Source: CAWUEX02 sp038148375 (GTDB lineage Bacteria > Pseudomonadota > Alphaproteobacteria > Rhodospirillales > Rhodospirillaceae). From it: a stretch of DNA of 64,000 bases. Below are positions 16,980 to 25,100 of the stretch, piece after piece; the first letter of the stretch is position 1, and each line of letters begins with the position of its first letter. The notes under the pieces are model-generated. The model searched no databases. It saw only the letters and a program-made list of their open reading frames with translations, and was not told the DNA's origin. The position numbers were made by a program, and so were the translations under genes. The stretch spans positions 36,337-100,336 of the forward strand of contig JAYQVH010000012.1 of the NCBI GenBank assembly GCA_038148375.1, written 5' to 3'.

Positions 16980-18064
16980 CCGCCGTATCCCTGCCCCGCG
17001 GCTATAACGGAATTCTTCCGCGCACGACCAAACTGTCCGACGAAAGTTACCTCGACTTCGTTGAGACCTTTCGCGGCATTGCCGGTTACGGCACCTATCC
17101 GCTGGTGGCGCAGACCGGCGACGCGGCGGTTGGCGAGAAACTTGGCAAGACCGACGACAAGACCGACATCGAAGCTATCAAAGGCGTGATCAACAGCCTG
17201 CCATTGCCGGCGACGTGGCAGCGGTTCATGCGCTCGCATCAGGAGATGATGTGGCGGCGCACGCGGGGCTCGTTCGCGCCGTTCATCGCCGACCTCGAAG
17301 CGGCGATGAACGAAGCAGAGACTCTAGGTCCGGGCAAACTGATCTATGACCCCGAGTTTCATGTGCCGGACTATGCCCGCCGTGAAATCCACCTACAGCC
17401 GGGCGGCTACACGGACGACCCGCTCGGCGGCATCGTCTTTCACTACGGCACCAAGGTCTTCTATGCGGGCATGAACGACCAGAACGAACTCCATGCCGAG
17501 ATCGTCGACAGTCTGACCCCGCCGGAAGATGGCAAGGTTGACCGCATTCTCGATCTCGCCTGCAGCATCGGCCAAGCGACCATGGTCCTGAAGGACCGCT
17601 ACCCAGATGCCGAAGTCACCGGATTCGACGTCGCGCTGCCGTTGCTGCGCTATGCCCACTGGCAGGCCGTCGAACGCGGCATCGACGTGAATTTCATGCA
17701 GGGGTTATCGGAAGACACCAAGCTCGACGGCGATAGCTTCGATATGGTGTTGGCATACATCCTGTTCCACGAAATTCCGGTAGATGTCATCAAACAGACG
17801 GTCACAGAGATGTTTCGCATCCTGCGCCCGGGCGGAACATTCTGCATCTACGAATTTCCCAGCGCCGGCCCGAACATGCCGCCGTCGCAACGTTGGATGA
17901 TTGACTACGATTCCAACAACAACTGCGAACCCTATTCACCCGGCTTTGTGTACCTGGACTTCCATAAGGTGCTGGCCGACGCCGGCTTCGACATCAAGCC
18001 CGGCCCGAAGAATTCGAACGGGTTCCTCCAGACCCTGGTCGCGGCCAAGCCGGGCGCATCATAG
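16976..18064 (+). CDS. SAM-dependent class I methyltransferase
   Basis: A 362-residue protein with a C-terminal Rossmann methyltransferase domain (about 175-350). Motif I is ILDLACSIGQAT (normally DLGCGTG, here the second Gly is Ser), the acidic end of beta 2 is VTGFDVA, motif post-II is FDMVLAYILFHEIP and motif III is ILRPGGTFCIYEFP. The first 170 residues are an extra helical domain, as in some O- or C-methyltransferases of ubiquinone or secondary metabolism. Cytoplasmic. It is the fifth gene of the LysR-GMC-MFS operon, overlapping the small protein before it. The product is unknown. Confidence 0.9.
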   Translation: MTAVSLPRGYNGILPRTTKLSDESYLDFVETFRGIAGYGTYPLVAQTGDAAVGEKLGKTDDKTDIEAIKGVINSLPLPATWQRFMRSHQEMMWRRTRGSFAPFIADLEAAMNEAETLGPGKLIYDPEFHVPDYARREIHLQPGGYTDDPLGGIVFHYGTKVFYAGMNDQNELHAEIVDSLTPPEDGKVDRILDLACSIGQATMVLKDRYPDAEVTGFDVALPLLRYAHWQAVERGIDVNFMQGLSEDTKLDGDSFDMVLAYILFHEIPVDVIKQTVTEMFRILRPGGTFCIYEFPSAGPNMPPSQRWMIDYDSNNNCEPYSPGFVYLDFHKVLADAGFDIKPGPKNSNGFLQTLVAAKPGAS

Positions 18065-18261
18065 TCGCCGCCGCTGTCCGGTATGCACGGCCTGGCTCAA
18101 CACCGTTTGGTGTATAAAATCTGTTGAATCCCAAGGAGTTGGGCCAACCGTCCTCCGTCACGGCCACCATACCGAAAGCGCATATCATCCACCATTCTTT
18201 CTATTTGTTTAGGGTCATTTGAGCGCACAAAGTGCAGATGAAAAAAATGAGGCAATGAGAC

Positions 18262-19185
18262 ATGGCACTGAATACAGTCCCCCTGCGAGACGTCACTGAC
18301 GAGGACCGCGCCGCTTACGAGCGCGATGGCGCCGTATGCCTGCGCGAAGTGTTCGATCCGGAGTGGCTCGACACTTTAATGCCCATGGCGCGCCGCATCA
18401 CCATCGAAGAAGAGGACGTCGGACTACTGCCGTCTGCACCGGGACGGTACATGTCGCGGATCATTCCGGAATTCCGCCGTTTCATTTTTGACTCACCCAT
18501 GGCCGAAGCCGCGGCGAAAGCCATTGGCTCCAAGACCGCCCGGTTTTTCTTTGAGGAAATCTTCGCCAAACCGGCTCATTCTGACTCCAAGACGATCTGG
18601 CACTGCGACCGCATGGGCTGGCCGGTGGCGGGACAAATGGTGCCCTCCCTATGGATTCCACTGCACGACGTCAAAGCCGAAAACGCTTTGGAAGTGATCG
18701 CGGGATCTCACAAGCAAGACGTCAAATACTGGCTGTTTTCACCCAACGCACGGAAAATGGTTAAGCCGGACGATCGCGCCGCGCATCCCGATGAAGCTAA
18801 ATTACGCGCCGACCCCAAAAACAAGTTCCTGCAATGGGAATTGAAGAAGGGCGATATGCTGATCGTCCACCCCTGGGCGCTGCATTACTCGTCTGGCAAC
18901 ACTGCCGATGACTGGCGGATTGCGATTTCGGCTCGTATCTTCGGCGACGACATCGTGTGGGACCCGCGTCCCGATTGCGTCAACCTGGCAGGCGTCTCTT
19001 TTGACGAAATGGTCGAGGGCAATCCGCCGGCGGGTCCGTTGTTCCCGATGCTGTGGTCGGAAGATGGCCAGCGGGACGGCGATGACGAATTCCCACGCGG
19101 TTTCGCCACGACGTGGAAGGCGCAGCGGCGTAACACGGTCAACGAAGACGAGTTGTTCGCCGACATGTTGAAAAAGGCAGGCTAA
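18262..19185 (+). CDS. Phytanoyl-CoA dioxygenase (PhyH) family Fe(II)/2-oxoglutarate oxygenase
   Basis: A 307-residue non-haem iron oxygenase of the PhyH family, which hydroxylates aliphatic carbons with 2-oxoglutarate and O2. The facial triad is readable: His114-x-Asp116 in IWHCDRMGWP and distal His208 in HPWALHYSSG, with Arg219 as the likely 2-oxoglutarate anchor. It starts 197 bp after the methyltransferase, in the same direction; that gap has no obvious terminator but is AT-rich near 18190-18250, so it may have its own promoter. With the GMC oxidoreductase it suggests hydroxylation then oxidation of a lipid- or terpenoid-like substrate. Confidence 0.92.
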   Translation: MALNTVPLRDVTDEDRAAYERDGAVCLREVFDPEWLDTLMPMARRITIEEEDVGLLPSAPGRYMSRIIPEFRRFIFDSPMAEAAAKAIGSKTARFFFEEIFAKPAHSDSKTIWHCDRMGWPVAGQMVPSLWIPLHDVKAENALEVIAGSHKQDVKYWLFSPNARKMVKPDDRAAHPDEAKLRADPKNKFLQWELKKGDMLIVHPWALHYSSGNTADDWRIAISARIFGDDIVWDPRPDCVNLAGVSFDEMVEGNPPAGPLFPMLWSEDGQRDGDDEFPRGFATTWKAQRRNTVNEDELFADMLKKAG

Positions 19186-19255
19186 GCGCGTTTTGGCGGC
19201 TTGGTAAAGCAGGCGGCCTGTTGTAAGCGGCACCGTAATCGGCAACACTACCGGT

Positions 19256-20350
19256 GTGACTAAATCAACCGATCAGACATTTCGTCGCGCGTTTGTGCTG
19301 CTCGCTGTCTGCGTCCTCGGCGGCGTATACATCGGAATCATCGCCGATTTTTTAATCGCCCTCTTCCTGGCCGCAACGATCGCGGCAATGCTGCGCCGTC
19401 CGTTTGGGAGGCTCACGAACCAGTTCGGTGGGCGCGCCCGAACCGCAGCTGGATCAATGATTCTCGCGCTAACGGTCGGCGTTATGATTCCAGCGCTGGC
19501 CTTAGTGGTTCTGGTGGCCAACGAAGCCTTGGCAATCAGCGAGATCGTCGCGCCTTGGGTCGAGAAACAGATTCAGAATCCCATCGATCTGTCCACCGAG
19601 TTACCTGACTGGATGCCCCTGGCCTCGGAACTCGAACCCTATAAGTCACGCATCCTTGAGAAACTGAGCGAGGCCGCCGGCGCCGCGGGGTCATTTCTCG
19701 TTTCGAGCATCTCGAACGTCACCCAAGGCGCTATCGGTTTCCTCCTAAGCGTCTTCGTCATGCTCTATGCGCTGTACTTTTTCTTGATTTCGGGTCCGGA
19801 CATCGCCCGCACGGCAGCACAGTATATCCCCTTTAAGGAGCAGGACCGGAGACGCGTCCTGGACAAGGGTATGTCTGTGACGCGCGCGACGCTGAAAAGC
19901 ATACTGGTGATCGGATTTCTCCAAGGAGCGATGGTCGCTGTCGCTTTCTTCGTTGTTGGAATCGAAGGGCCCTTGTTCTGGGGTTCAATTGTCGTTGTAC
20001 TGTCGTCGGTACCCACCGCCGGGCCGCCGATTGTGTGGGCACCGGCCGCCGTTTACCTCTTATTGTCTGATCAAACACTCGCCGGTGTCGCGTTAATCGC
20101 CTGGGGCGTCATCGCCGTCGGCTTCATCGACAACGTCTTACGTCCGCGCTTGGTCAGCGAAGAAACCCAAATGCCGGATCTCCTGATCCTGATCAGCATC
20201 CTTGGCGGTATATCCGCGTTCGGCGCCATCGGTATTCTGCTCGGACCTATTCTGGCGGGGTACTTGCTCGTCGTACTGGATATTTACCGGGAAGTTTTCA
20301 GCGACGGACTTCCGGCACCGCGCCACGAGGTAGAAGCCGACGACGGCTAA
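19256..20350 (+). CDS. AI-2E family (PerM-like) membrane protein
   Basis: A 364-residue inner-membrane protein of the AI-2E/PerM family, with about eight membrane segments and the family phrases PFGRLTNQFGG-type loop at about 42, SSVPTAGPPIVWAPAAVYLL, GVIAVGFIDNVLRPRLV and ISILGGISAFGAIGILLGPI. Members are permeases or exporters of unknown or varied substrates; some are Na+/H+ antiporters, and the AI-2 role is not general. It starts with GTG at 19256, 70 bp after the PhyH gene. The link to the neighbours is positional only. It ends 7 bp from the convergent MFS gene. Confidence 0.9.
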   Translation: MTKSTDQTFRRAFVLLAVCVLGGVYIGIIADFLIALFLAATIAAMLRRPFGRLTNQFGGRARTAAGSMILALTVGVMIPALALVVLVANEALAISEIVAPWVEKQIQNPIDLSTELPDWMPLASELEPYKSRILEKLSEAAGAAGSFLVSSISNVTQGAIGFLLSVFVMLYALYFFLISGPDIARTAAQYIPFKEQDRRRVLDKGMSVTRATLKSILVIGFLQGAMVAVAFFVVGIEGPLFWGSIVVVLSSVPTAGPPIVWAPAAVYLLLSDQTLAGVALIAWGVIAVGFIDNVLRPRLVSEETQMPDLLILISILGGISAFGAIGILLGPILAGYLLVVLDIYREVFSDGLPAPRHEVEADDG

Positions 20351-20359
20351 GCCGCCGTC
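20339..20359. terminator. Possible hairpin over two convergent stop codons
   Basis: Arms 20339-20347 and 20351-20359 pair with one mismatch around a 3-base loop that is the TAA stop of the AI-2E gene; the distal arm enters the end of the convergent MFS gene. There is no T-run, so terminator activity is uncertain, but the position between convergent genes fits. Confidence 0.3.
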
Positions 20360-21590
20360 ATTCTGCCGGAACAGCCTTGAAATCCGGTGCCTTGCCCAAA
20401 GTTGCAATCGCAAGGACACCGATCGCCAACGCGGCGATGGCGAAGTCGAGCGCAAGATCGTAATTTCCGTTGGCATCGTAAACCGCACCGAACAGGGGCG
20501 GCACAATTCCGACCCCGGCATAGAAAAACACGAACACCCAGCCGTAGAGTTTACCGTAGGCCTTAAGACCGAAATATCGCGCGGTGAGATAGGGGACGAG
20601 GTCAACTTCGGATCCTGCCGCCAATCCGATGAAGACAGCCGAAGCGACAACCATCCACGCCGGGGGAGATCCGAAGCCGAGCAGCACACAGCCGACCATC
20701 GGCATGGCCAGAAAAAAAGCAGCGACGTAAGGAGGATGAAAGCGGTCAACCAGAAACCCGGTCGACACGCGGCCCAAGATCACGGCGACACCCATCAGAC
20801 CAGCGATACTGAGTGCCAATTCCCGTGCCATGCCGGAGTCCGTCAGCAGCGGGACAAGGTGAACCATCAGGGACGAGATCATCCCACCGATCAGGGTGAA
20901 GGCGAAGGCGAACTGCCAAAACCGAATATTGCGGAAGGCCTCGGCGACAGTCGACCCGGTCTGGAGAGATGGCGACGGCGGTGTCGTGACGTTTTTGGTC
21001 TGCCGGCCGTTTTCGAAGAAGAACAAGCTGGCGGGAATAATTGCGACCAGGGCGGCACCAGCAATCGCAAGGTAACCTGCCTGCCATCCGTAAGAGGTAA
21101 TCAACCGGCCAACGCCGACCGGGACCAGAAAGCCGGCAATGCCGGTGCCGGTCAAGGTCAGCCCCATGGCAAGGCCGCGTTTCTTCTCAAACCACGTGGC
21201 CACACCGCGCGTCCAGACCAACGGAGTCGTGCAGCAACCGCAGAGAGAGACCAAAAAGATCCCGGCATAAAAGACTAAGATGTTGCCATTCATCTGTGTG
21301 AGCACACAGATCGCCACGGCGAGAGTCGCTAGAGAGAACAGCGCAATTTTCCGCACACCGAATTTGTCGGCGATGTAGCCAACGAAAGGTGCGGTCATCA
21401 CGAATCCGAGGGTCAAAAACGTCTTCGCGCCTGAGACTTCGGCCCGGTTCCATCCGAAGGCATCGGTGAGCGGATTAATCATCACCGTCAGGCTGTAGAC
21501 CATCGCGCCCGTGACTCCGGCTCCAACGCCAAAAGCCGCAGCAACAACGACTTTCCAATGATCGCGGAACTCGCCGTAATCGTGATCCAT
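20358..21590 (-). CDS. MFS transporter, OFA/monocarboxylate-like (copy 1)
   Basis: A 410-residue, 12-segment MFS protein resembling oxalate/formate-type and eukaryotic monocarboxylate transporters. Seen are GYIADKFGVRKIAL (loop 2-3), VWTRGVATWFEKKRGLAMGL, GAALVAIIPASLFFFENG before the central loop, and AGSEVDLVPYLTARYFGLKAYGKLYG. The last phrase is nearly repeated in the MFS protein at 45497-46741 (AAEIDLVAFLASRFFGLKAYGKIYG), so the two are paralogues. It is the last gene of the long leftward operon that holds envelope module copy 1, and would carry an organic acid linked to that system. Confidence 0.92.
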   Translation of the reverse strand: MDHDYGEFRDHWKVVVAAAFGVGAGVTGAMVYSLTVMINPLTDAFGWNRAEVSGAKTFLTLGFVMTAPFVGYIADKFGVRKIALFSLATLAVAICVLTQMNGNILVFYAGIFLVSLCGCCTTPLVWTRGVATWFEKKRGLAMGLTLTGTGIAGFLVPVGVGRLITSYGWQAGYLAIAGAALVAIIPASLFFFENGRQTKNVTTPPSPSLQTGSTVAEAFRNIRFWQFAFAFTLIGGMISSLMVHLVPLLTDSGMARELALSIAGLMGVAVILGRVSTGFLVDRFHPPYVAAFFLAMPMVGCVLLGFGSPPAWMVVASAVFIGLAAGSEVDLVPYLTARYFGLKAYGKLYGWVFVFFYAGVGIVPPLFGAVYDANGNYDLALDFAIAALAIGVLAIATLGKAPDFKAVPAE

Positions 21591-21620
21591 CAGACGTCCT
21601 ATCTATCAATGTCAATCAAT

Positions 21621-22538
21621 TTACGGCGTATCCGCGGAGAGCGGCACGACAGGCTGACTACCGATCGCCGCGAAGGATGAATCCTCTAGACGGATCCAGT
21701 AGTGCGGCAAACCAGCGATTTCACGTACGGCATCCCCCGCTTCGACGACGACCTCCTGATCGCCCTGGAAGAAGCGCATCTTACCTGACGTCACGTATAT
21801 CAGGGCATCCGTCGAGCCCGAGGTCTTGCCGGTCGGTCCGCCCTTATAATTCTTGGTGGTAACGAATGTATTGCCGTCGAGATCGTAGCGCTTAACCATC
21901 AGTTTGACGGCGCCGTCCGGTGCGCCGGTGAAGTGCTCGTCGAACTGCCCACGTTTGTATTCCCCGTTCTCATACCATCCAGCGGAATAGGTCTCGGGCG
22001 CGTCCTCCGCCCGCACATGCATAGCTCTTGCCGCGCCGTTGACCTTCTCTCCGTTGACCGTCCACAGAATCACGGTGGCGTCTCCGTCTCCGCGCAACAC
22101 GCCGCTTGGATAGCTGACCACGTCGCCGGCGTTGACGGCAACCGATTCACCACGCACCTCCACGGTGCCTGAGCCCTGAAGCATGTAGAGTTCGGTTTCA
22201 ACGGTAATGGCGTGTATCATACCGCCTCGATCTTTCTTGAATTCAAGCACGCGAATGACGCCCGTCGGAAACGAATAGGTCTTCTGAGTATAGCGAGACG
22301 CCTCGGCAGGAGCTTTGGCGACATCTTCCTCACCCCATGCGATACGTACGCGCAGGCCTAGCTGATCGACGGCGTCCCATTCCGCGAATGGCTCCGCCTC
22401 TACTGCATCGCCATCGATGACGTACGCATCGGTCGGATCGGCCGGGGCGGCGACACGAACGGCATGTTGCGGCACGTCTAGCGCTGCGGCCGTACCGATC
22501 AACGCGGCGGTGAACGCCAGCGGTACAATAAATCTCAT
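21621..22538 (-). CDS. Secreted two-cupin protein (copy 1)
   Basis: A 305-residue periplasmic protein with a signal peptide (1-20, FTAALIGTAAA) and two cupin-like barrels. The first has LYMLQGSGTVEVRGESVAVN and AGDVVSYPSGVLRG (about 140-180); the second has LIYVTSGKMRFFQGDQEVVV and AGDAVREIAGLPHYW near the end. Metal ligands are mostly missing from both; only a His in the GLPHYW phrase stands out. Paralogues lie at 43207-44139 and 62625-63392. The ATG at 22538 gives a normal signal peptide and is preferred over one 24 bases earlier. It follows the small cupin-like gene after 35 bp. It may bind rather than convert a ligand. Confidence 0.8.
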   Translation of the reverse strand: MRFIVPLAFTAALIGTAAALDVPQHAVRVAAPADPTDAYVIDGDAVEAEPFAEWDAVDQLGLRVRIAWGEEDVAKAPAEASRYTQKTYSFPTGVIRVLEFKKDRGGMIHAITVETELYMLQGSGTVEVRGESVAVNAGDVVSYPSGVLRGDGDATVILWTVNGEKVNGAARAMHVRAEDAPETYSAGWYENGEYKRGQFDEHFTGAPDGAVKLMVKRYDLDGNTFVTTKNYKGGPTGKTSGSTDALIYVTSGKMRFFQGDQEVVVEAGDAVREIAGLPHYWIRLEDSSFAAIGSQPVVPLSADTP

Positions 22539-22573
22539 TAAAAGGCCCTCCCTAGGGGTCACGCTTCCGGGCG

Positions 22574-22993
22574 CTAGTCGAATTTGAAATCTGGAATAAC
22601 CTCGCTGGCCAAATTAAGGCTCAGCGTTGTCGTCGGCACGGTGCTGCGCATGGTCGAGTGATGAAGGCAGTCACCGCGCACGAGATTCCCGTGCCCCGGC
22701 GCGCGGCGGCGCATTTCGCCGCTTTGCACGGTTGTTTCCAGATGGCCGGACATCACCCAGACAATGGCCATGCGGTTGGTCAGGTGCATTTCGTCAAGAT
22801 TGTAGGGCTTCGGGCTATTCTGCGTGAAGCCGAGGCCCCAGCTCTCGCCCTTTTGCACGGCGCTCATGGAACTGAGCGGACTGGTCTGAACAAGCGGAAC
22901 GTCATAAGTCGTCCAGGCGGAGCGTCCGTTCTCGTCGAGCTTGTATCCGGTCATGCGATAGGCCGTTGCCGGCGTTTTCTGGCTGGTCGTCAT
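22574..22993 (-). CDS. Small cupin-like protein, family Y (copy 1)
   Basis: A 139-residue protein without a signal peptide, probably a one-domain cupin. It is paralogous to the protein at 44163-44549: both share a phrase like ENGRSxxTTxxVPLxQ, EMHLTNxxxIVWxMxGHxE, then HHS and a final DFKF/DYDFK. The conserved EMHLTN and HHS are candidate ligand residues. It lies 13 bp after the CHRD gene and before a two-cupin gene in the copy 1 operon. Cytoplasmic by sequence, which contrasts with its secreted neighbours. The reaction, if any, is unknown. Confidence 0.72.
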   Translation of the reverse strand: MTTSQKTPATAYRMTGYKLDENGRSAWTTYDVPLVQTSPLSSMSAVQKGESWGLGFTQNSPKPYNLDEMHLTNRMAIVWVMSGHLETTVQSGEMRRRAPGHGNLVRGDCLHHSTMRSTVPTTTLSLNLASEVIPDFKFD

Positions 22994-23006
22994 CGTCTTA
23001 ATCCCC

Positions 23007-23528
23007 TCAACAGGTCGGACGTTGTTTCTGAATTTGCCCGCGGAGTTCGCCGGCTGGATATTTCTCGGTGTGCAGATTGACGTACATGCGATCTGAGATC
23101 AGGTACGCCAACTCACCTTCGTTCAGCACATACGAGCCCGCGACCGGCGACTTGATGCCGCTCGGCGCGAGATCGAACAGAATGGCCGCTTCGCCACCGG
23201 GGGTCTGAGGGCCATGCACATGTACGCCGGTCGGCGGTGTCGTGAGATCCTCGTAAGTCGCTGTCCAGCTGAACTCCAACGTATCGCGCTGCAAAACGAA
23301 ATCGACCCGGCCCACCCCGGGGCTTTCCGTCACTGCACTCTCTTCGTCGGCGGAGAGAGTGGCGAAGAAGTGGATCGGCGGACCCGAGGTGTCATCGGCT
23401 ACCGGGGAGAAATAGGCACAGGACAGATCGCTCTTCGCCCCAGACTGGGCCGCGGCCTGAGAGCTCAGCACGGACATAGCCGCAACTGCGGCCAGCGCGA
23501 CGGCGCATATGATTCGAAGTGGCGCCAC
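23007..23528 (-). CDS. Secreted CHRD-domain protein (copy 1)
   Basis: A 173-residue secreted protein with one CHRD domain, the beta-sandwich named after chordin and found in many bacterial exported proteins of unknown role. Signal peptide ends about QAAAQ. Domain signatures: TESPGVGRVDFVL, HVHGPQTPGGEAAILFDLAP, SPVAGSYVLNEGEL, YVNLHTEKYPAGELRGQI. A Cys near the start (SCAYFS) and one at the C-terminus (RPTC) could pair. I use GTG 23528, two bases after the upstream stop, with AGGTGG upstream; an ATG at 23573 would overlap the cupin gene by 43 bp. Paralogues at 48699 and 56444. Confidence 0.88.
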   Translation of the reverse strand: MAPLRIICAVALAAVAAMSVLSSQAAAQSGAKSDLSCAYFSPVADDTSGPPIHFFATLSADEESAVTESPGVGRVDFVLQRDTLEFSWTATYEDLTTPPTGVHVHGPQTPGGEAAILFDLAPSGIKSPVAGSYVLNEGELAYLISDRMYVNLHTEKYPAGELRGQIQKQRPTC

Positions 23529-23530
23529 GG

Positions 23531-23920
23531 TTATTTCAATCCACCTGGCATACGCACCAGGAGATAGTCGCAAGCTTCCTCGCCGACAAAGCGCGTCATG
23601 TGCCCCTGCCCCATGCTGTCTTCCGCGAACATCATGTCGCCACGGGCAAGTTGGCGCTCTTCGCCGTTGCTGACGGTGATGTGCATCTGGCCGGAGAACA
23701 CGGCAATCATGGTGGGGCCGTCGACCGGGGTAAAATCAATGAAGTGCCCCGGCAAGGCATGTCCGATACGCCAATCAATGACATCCTGCTGGGCCGCCTG
23801 GATGCGGCGGTAATACTCACCTTCCTTGGCGGCGACCCCTGTGACCGTGGTCATGGTCAGTTCGATATCATCGAGCAGCGAATGGCCCATGGCATCGTTG
23901 TAGATGTGCGGTAGCAGCAT
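23531..23920 (-). CDS. Small cupin-like protein, family X (copy 1)
   Basis: A 129-residue single cupin without a signal peptide. It shares with the protein at 42842-43210 the phrases LPGHFxDFTxV, SGxMxxTVSNGExRxLxRGDM and GQGHxTR, so the two are paralogues. PGHF and GQGH carry the conserved histidines that could bind a metal. It follows the PF03640-type gene by 70 bp and precedes the CHRD gene by 2 bp in the copy 1 operon. Function unknown; a sensing or binding role for a small ligand, or dioxygenase-like chemistry, are both open. Confidence 0.75.
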   Translation of the reverse strand: MLLPHIYNDAMGHSLLDDIELTMTTVTGVAAKEGEYYRRIQAAQQDVIDWRIGHALPGHFIDFTPVDGPTMIAVFSGQMHITVSNGEERQLARGDMMFAEDSMGQGHMTRFVGEEACDYLLVRMPGGLK

Positions 23921-23990
23921 TGTCTCTCCCCTTCTCGCTGCGGGCCGGCGGAGAGCCTGCCCCTGAACACGCGGTCCGATAAATACGGCC

Positions 23991-25097
23991 TTAGTTGCCG
24001 CTGCCGGCCATGGTTTGGCCGGAAGTCATGATTGTGCGCCAGACGCGGTCGGTGCTGCGCTGGCCGTTCAGAGCGCCGGGCTCGCCCAGATCGCGTTTAT
24101 GGATGTATAGCTTGAGGCCCATATGCGCCCATTGCCGCCGGCCGTTATCGGCCTCAACGATCGACCATAACCCGACGGGCTGATCGTTCTCATCCGCATA
24201 GACGGGAATCCACAGGTCGGGACGGGCCATATCGCGGCCGATGCCGATGCCGAAGGCCCGCGGTTTGGTAAGATCGTGAACATAAAGCGTGTTGCCATCC
24301 GCATCGGCCATCAATTCGCCCGCGTCGGACGGTTGAAATGTCACCCAATCCGGAATCGGCGGCGGCGGCTCGAGCACCACTGCCGTAAACGTATCGATTC
24401 CTTCGCCCGAAAATTCTCCGGGGGCGTAATCTCCCGAATAGCGATACAGCGGCAGGTTTTTGTAGGTCCATTGGCGCGTGCCGTCGGCGCGGTCGAAAAT
24501 TGACCAGTCATCCAACGCGGACTTCGCGGTCCACCAGGCCTCGACCGGCACCCATGTTTCGGCGCACTGTTCATCGCAGGCCGAGGTCCCAGGTTGGTCG
24601 GCCGTTGACGTGTAGAGGGTCATGTTTTTCTGATCGACCAGCACCTGGCGGCGTTGGGTCTTGAAGATGCCGAATCCAGGCGGCAGCGGGATCGGCTTCA
24701 CCGCCACATACCACTGCTGAAGGAACTGGTCGCCGTTCATATCGCCGGGCGCCGCATCGCGCATGTATCGGTAGAGCGGCTTGCCGCGGAAGGTCCACTG
24801 CAGCGCGCCGTCTTCGCGTCGCACCGTCGACCATTCTTCGCCATCGCGCGGCGTATCGGTCAACAGCGGCGGCCATACCTCCGTGCAGTCGTCTTTACAC
24901 AAGGGAAACCCGCTGCGCGGATCCTTGGTGTAGGTGTACAGGGTCATGCCGGCGTCATCGGTCAGCCGCCAACCGTGACCGACCTGCTCGAGACGCACCG
25001 CAGACGGCACGTCTCCGGGCCCTTCCACCGCGAAGGCTGTCAGCGGCGTAGCGAACACCACCAAAAGGCCGAAGCGAATCAAGGAATGCGCCTTCAC
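23991..25097 (-). CDS. Secreted PF03640-type repeat protein, module component D (copy 1)
   Basis: A 368-residue secreted protein with a signal peptide (1-24) and three repeats of the PF03640/COG4315 kind, whose function is unknown. Each repeat begins MTLYTYTKD-like, then has a Cys pair and WxP, then a GxxQWTFKGKPLYRY phrase with a final DxxPGDxxGD. Repeat 1 has CKDDCTEVWPP, repeat 2 CDEQCAETWVP; repeat 3 (LYVHDLTKP to LWIPVYA) lacks both cysteines. Starts with GTG, 3 bp after the DUF1552 stop. Paralogues at 50754 and 61458 occupy the same position in their modules. Confidence 0.87.
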   Translation of the reverse strand: MKAHSLIRFGLLVVFATPLTAFAVEGPGDVPSAVRLEQVGHGWRLTDDAGMTLYTYTKDPRSGFPLCKDDCTEVWPPLLTDTPRDGEEWSTVRREDGALQWTFRGKPLYRYMRDAAPGDMNGDQFLQQWYVAVKPIPLPPGFGIFKTQRRQVLVDQKNMTLYTSTADQPGTSACDEQCAETWVPVEAWWTAKSALDDWSIFDRADGTRQWTYKNLPLYRYSGDYAPGEFSGEGIDTFTAVVLEPPPPIPDWVTFQPSDAGELMADADGNTLYVHDLTKPRAFGIGIGRDMARPDLWIPVYADENDQPVGLWSIVEADNGRRQWAHMGLKLYIHKRDLGEPGALNGQRSTDRVWRTIMTSGQTMAGSGN

Positions 25098-25100
25098 GAC

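Noticed and set aside
19256..20350. AI-2E gene as evidence of AI-2 quorum sensing
   Set aside because: The family name does not reflect a general function and no LuxS or Lsr gene is present.
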